Shown: positions 63,609 through 64,000 of the stretch, one piece after another
How positions within the stretch are numbered: the first letter of the stretch is position 1
How the letters are laid out: each line of letters begins with the position of its first letter
Assembly (NCBI GenBank): GCA_964204605.1
Contig: OZ123195.1
Location: forward strand, 1 to 64,000
Direction: 5' to 3'
Length of the DNA: 64,000 nucleotides
Source of the DNA: UBA961 sp014191195
GTDB lineage: Bacteria > Bacteroidota > Ignavibacteria > Kapaibacteriales > UBA961
Made by a program: the position numbers and the translations under genes
Notes under the pieces: model-generated
Databases searched by the model: none
What the model was told of the DNA's origin: nothing
Seen by the model: the letters and a program-made list of their open reading frames with translations, nothing else

Positions 63609-64000
63609 ATGAATACATTAAAAAAACAATATCAACACCGAGACAGAGTAGTAAGAGTTATGTCCCGAAACGGAATGTTTCGAGCTGCAGCAACTAATAT
63701 TTCTTTATCTGTTAAAAGTGCAGTTGAAAAACATCATTTAGATCCAGTATCATCATATCTTTTTGGAAAAACAATGGCATCTGCTGTTTTACTTTCTTCT
63801 TTTCTTAAAGGAGAAGAAAGAGTAATAGTGCAAGTTGATGGTTCTGGTTCTGTAAAAACATTATTTGCAGAAGCATTGCAAGTTGGTGAAGTTCGTGGTT
63901 ATGCAGTACTTAATCAAAATGCACCAATACCAGAAACATTATCTGAGGTTTTAGGAAAAGGTTTCTTTAAAGTTTCTAAAGTTCTGTATGATAAGTCGGA
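63609..64000 (+). CDS. hslO: Redox-regulated chaperone Hsp33 (partial, 3' end off window)
   Basis: From ATG 63609 the frame is open to the window edge. The first 130 residues follow Hsp33: RVVRVMSRNGMFRAAATNISL, SSYLFGKTMASAVLLSSFLKGEERVIVQVDGSGSV, GEVRGYAVLNQNAPIPE and VLGKGFFKVSKVLYDKS. The zinc-binding CxC/CxxC switch that senses oxidation lies in the missing C-terminal part. It is divergent from the NlpC gene across 93 bp that must hold both promoters. Confidence 0.9.
   Translation, partial: MNTLKKQYQHRDRVVRVMSRNGMFRAAATNISLSVKSAVEKHHLDPVSSYLFGKTMASAVLLSSFLKGEERVIVQVDGSGSVKTLFAEALQVGEVRGYAVLNQNAPIPETLSEVLGKGFFKVSKVLYDKS

Overview
The window looks like a chromosomal segment of a low-GC, Gram-negative member of the Bacteroidota/Chlorobiota (FCB) group. 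The evidence is a SusC/SusD pair, a TonB receptor with a DUF4249 partner, two proteins with type IX secretion (T9SS) style C-terminal tails, a histone H1-like Hc1 protein, and promoters of the TAnnTTTG type. The IgGFc-binding-N plus choice-of-anchor-D architecture at 54723-58952 and the divergent PorM-like envelope cluster would fit Candidatus Kapabacteria or Ignavibacteria. That placement is an inference; no rRNA gene is present. I see no tRNA, rRNA, insertion sequence, prophage or CRISPR array. Both edges cut genes: a small isomerase-like gene on the left and hslO on the right.

Layout. 1-2184: an old-yellow-enzyme / DoxX / isomerase-like operon diverges from an HxlR regulator, with a dyad operator between them. 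2418-3503: a truncated HMA-domain ORF and rluF. 3541-14297: a SusCD-type locus that also carries a PhoD-like phosphoesterase, a phosphonatase-like HAD, a phosphonate-operon FAD oxidoreductase, a PhnZ-type HD oxygenase with its full set of catalytic residues, a DUF5690 transporter and a second HAD. Its upstream edge holds two decayed copies of the 3' end of that last HAD gene. 14354-24379: a CapA-like lipoprotein, a free-standing Cache-type lipoprotein, a TPR adenylate cyclase, an M43 metalloprotease lipoprotein, a Bor-like lipoprotein, pdxJ, and a TonB receptor with DUF4249 lipoprotein. 24422-27642: a thiol-redox cluster with a stand-alone DsbD-alpha-like protein and full-length DsbD. 27659-33294 (minus): a porin preceded by a three-hairpin leader, and a large subtilase. 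33385-34666: a coiled-coil lipoprotein and a coiled-coil LysM protein. 34768-45196: housekeeping genes (phoH, a methyltransferase, a DJ-1 protein, nuoF, DUF6544, an Hc1 histone-like gene, rng, grpE-dnaJ, a ComEA-like gene, a cysteine desulfurase). 45462-52829: a small Cys-rich exported protein, then an envelope cluster (PorM/GldM-like protein, two outer-membrane barrels, a VWA-OmpA protein). 52846-64000: a DUF547-like gene, panC, the giant T9SS-tailed protein, purK, a tRNA nucleotidyltransferase, MEMO, an NlpC/P60 lipoprotein and hslO.

The most interesting parts are the apparent phosphonate-scavenging locus coupled to a SusCD outer-membrane importer, the tandem HAD relics at its edge, the unassigned envelope cluster at 45912-52829, and the structured leader before the porin. 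All functional calls come from reading motifs by eye; no database search was run.
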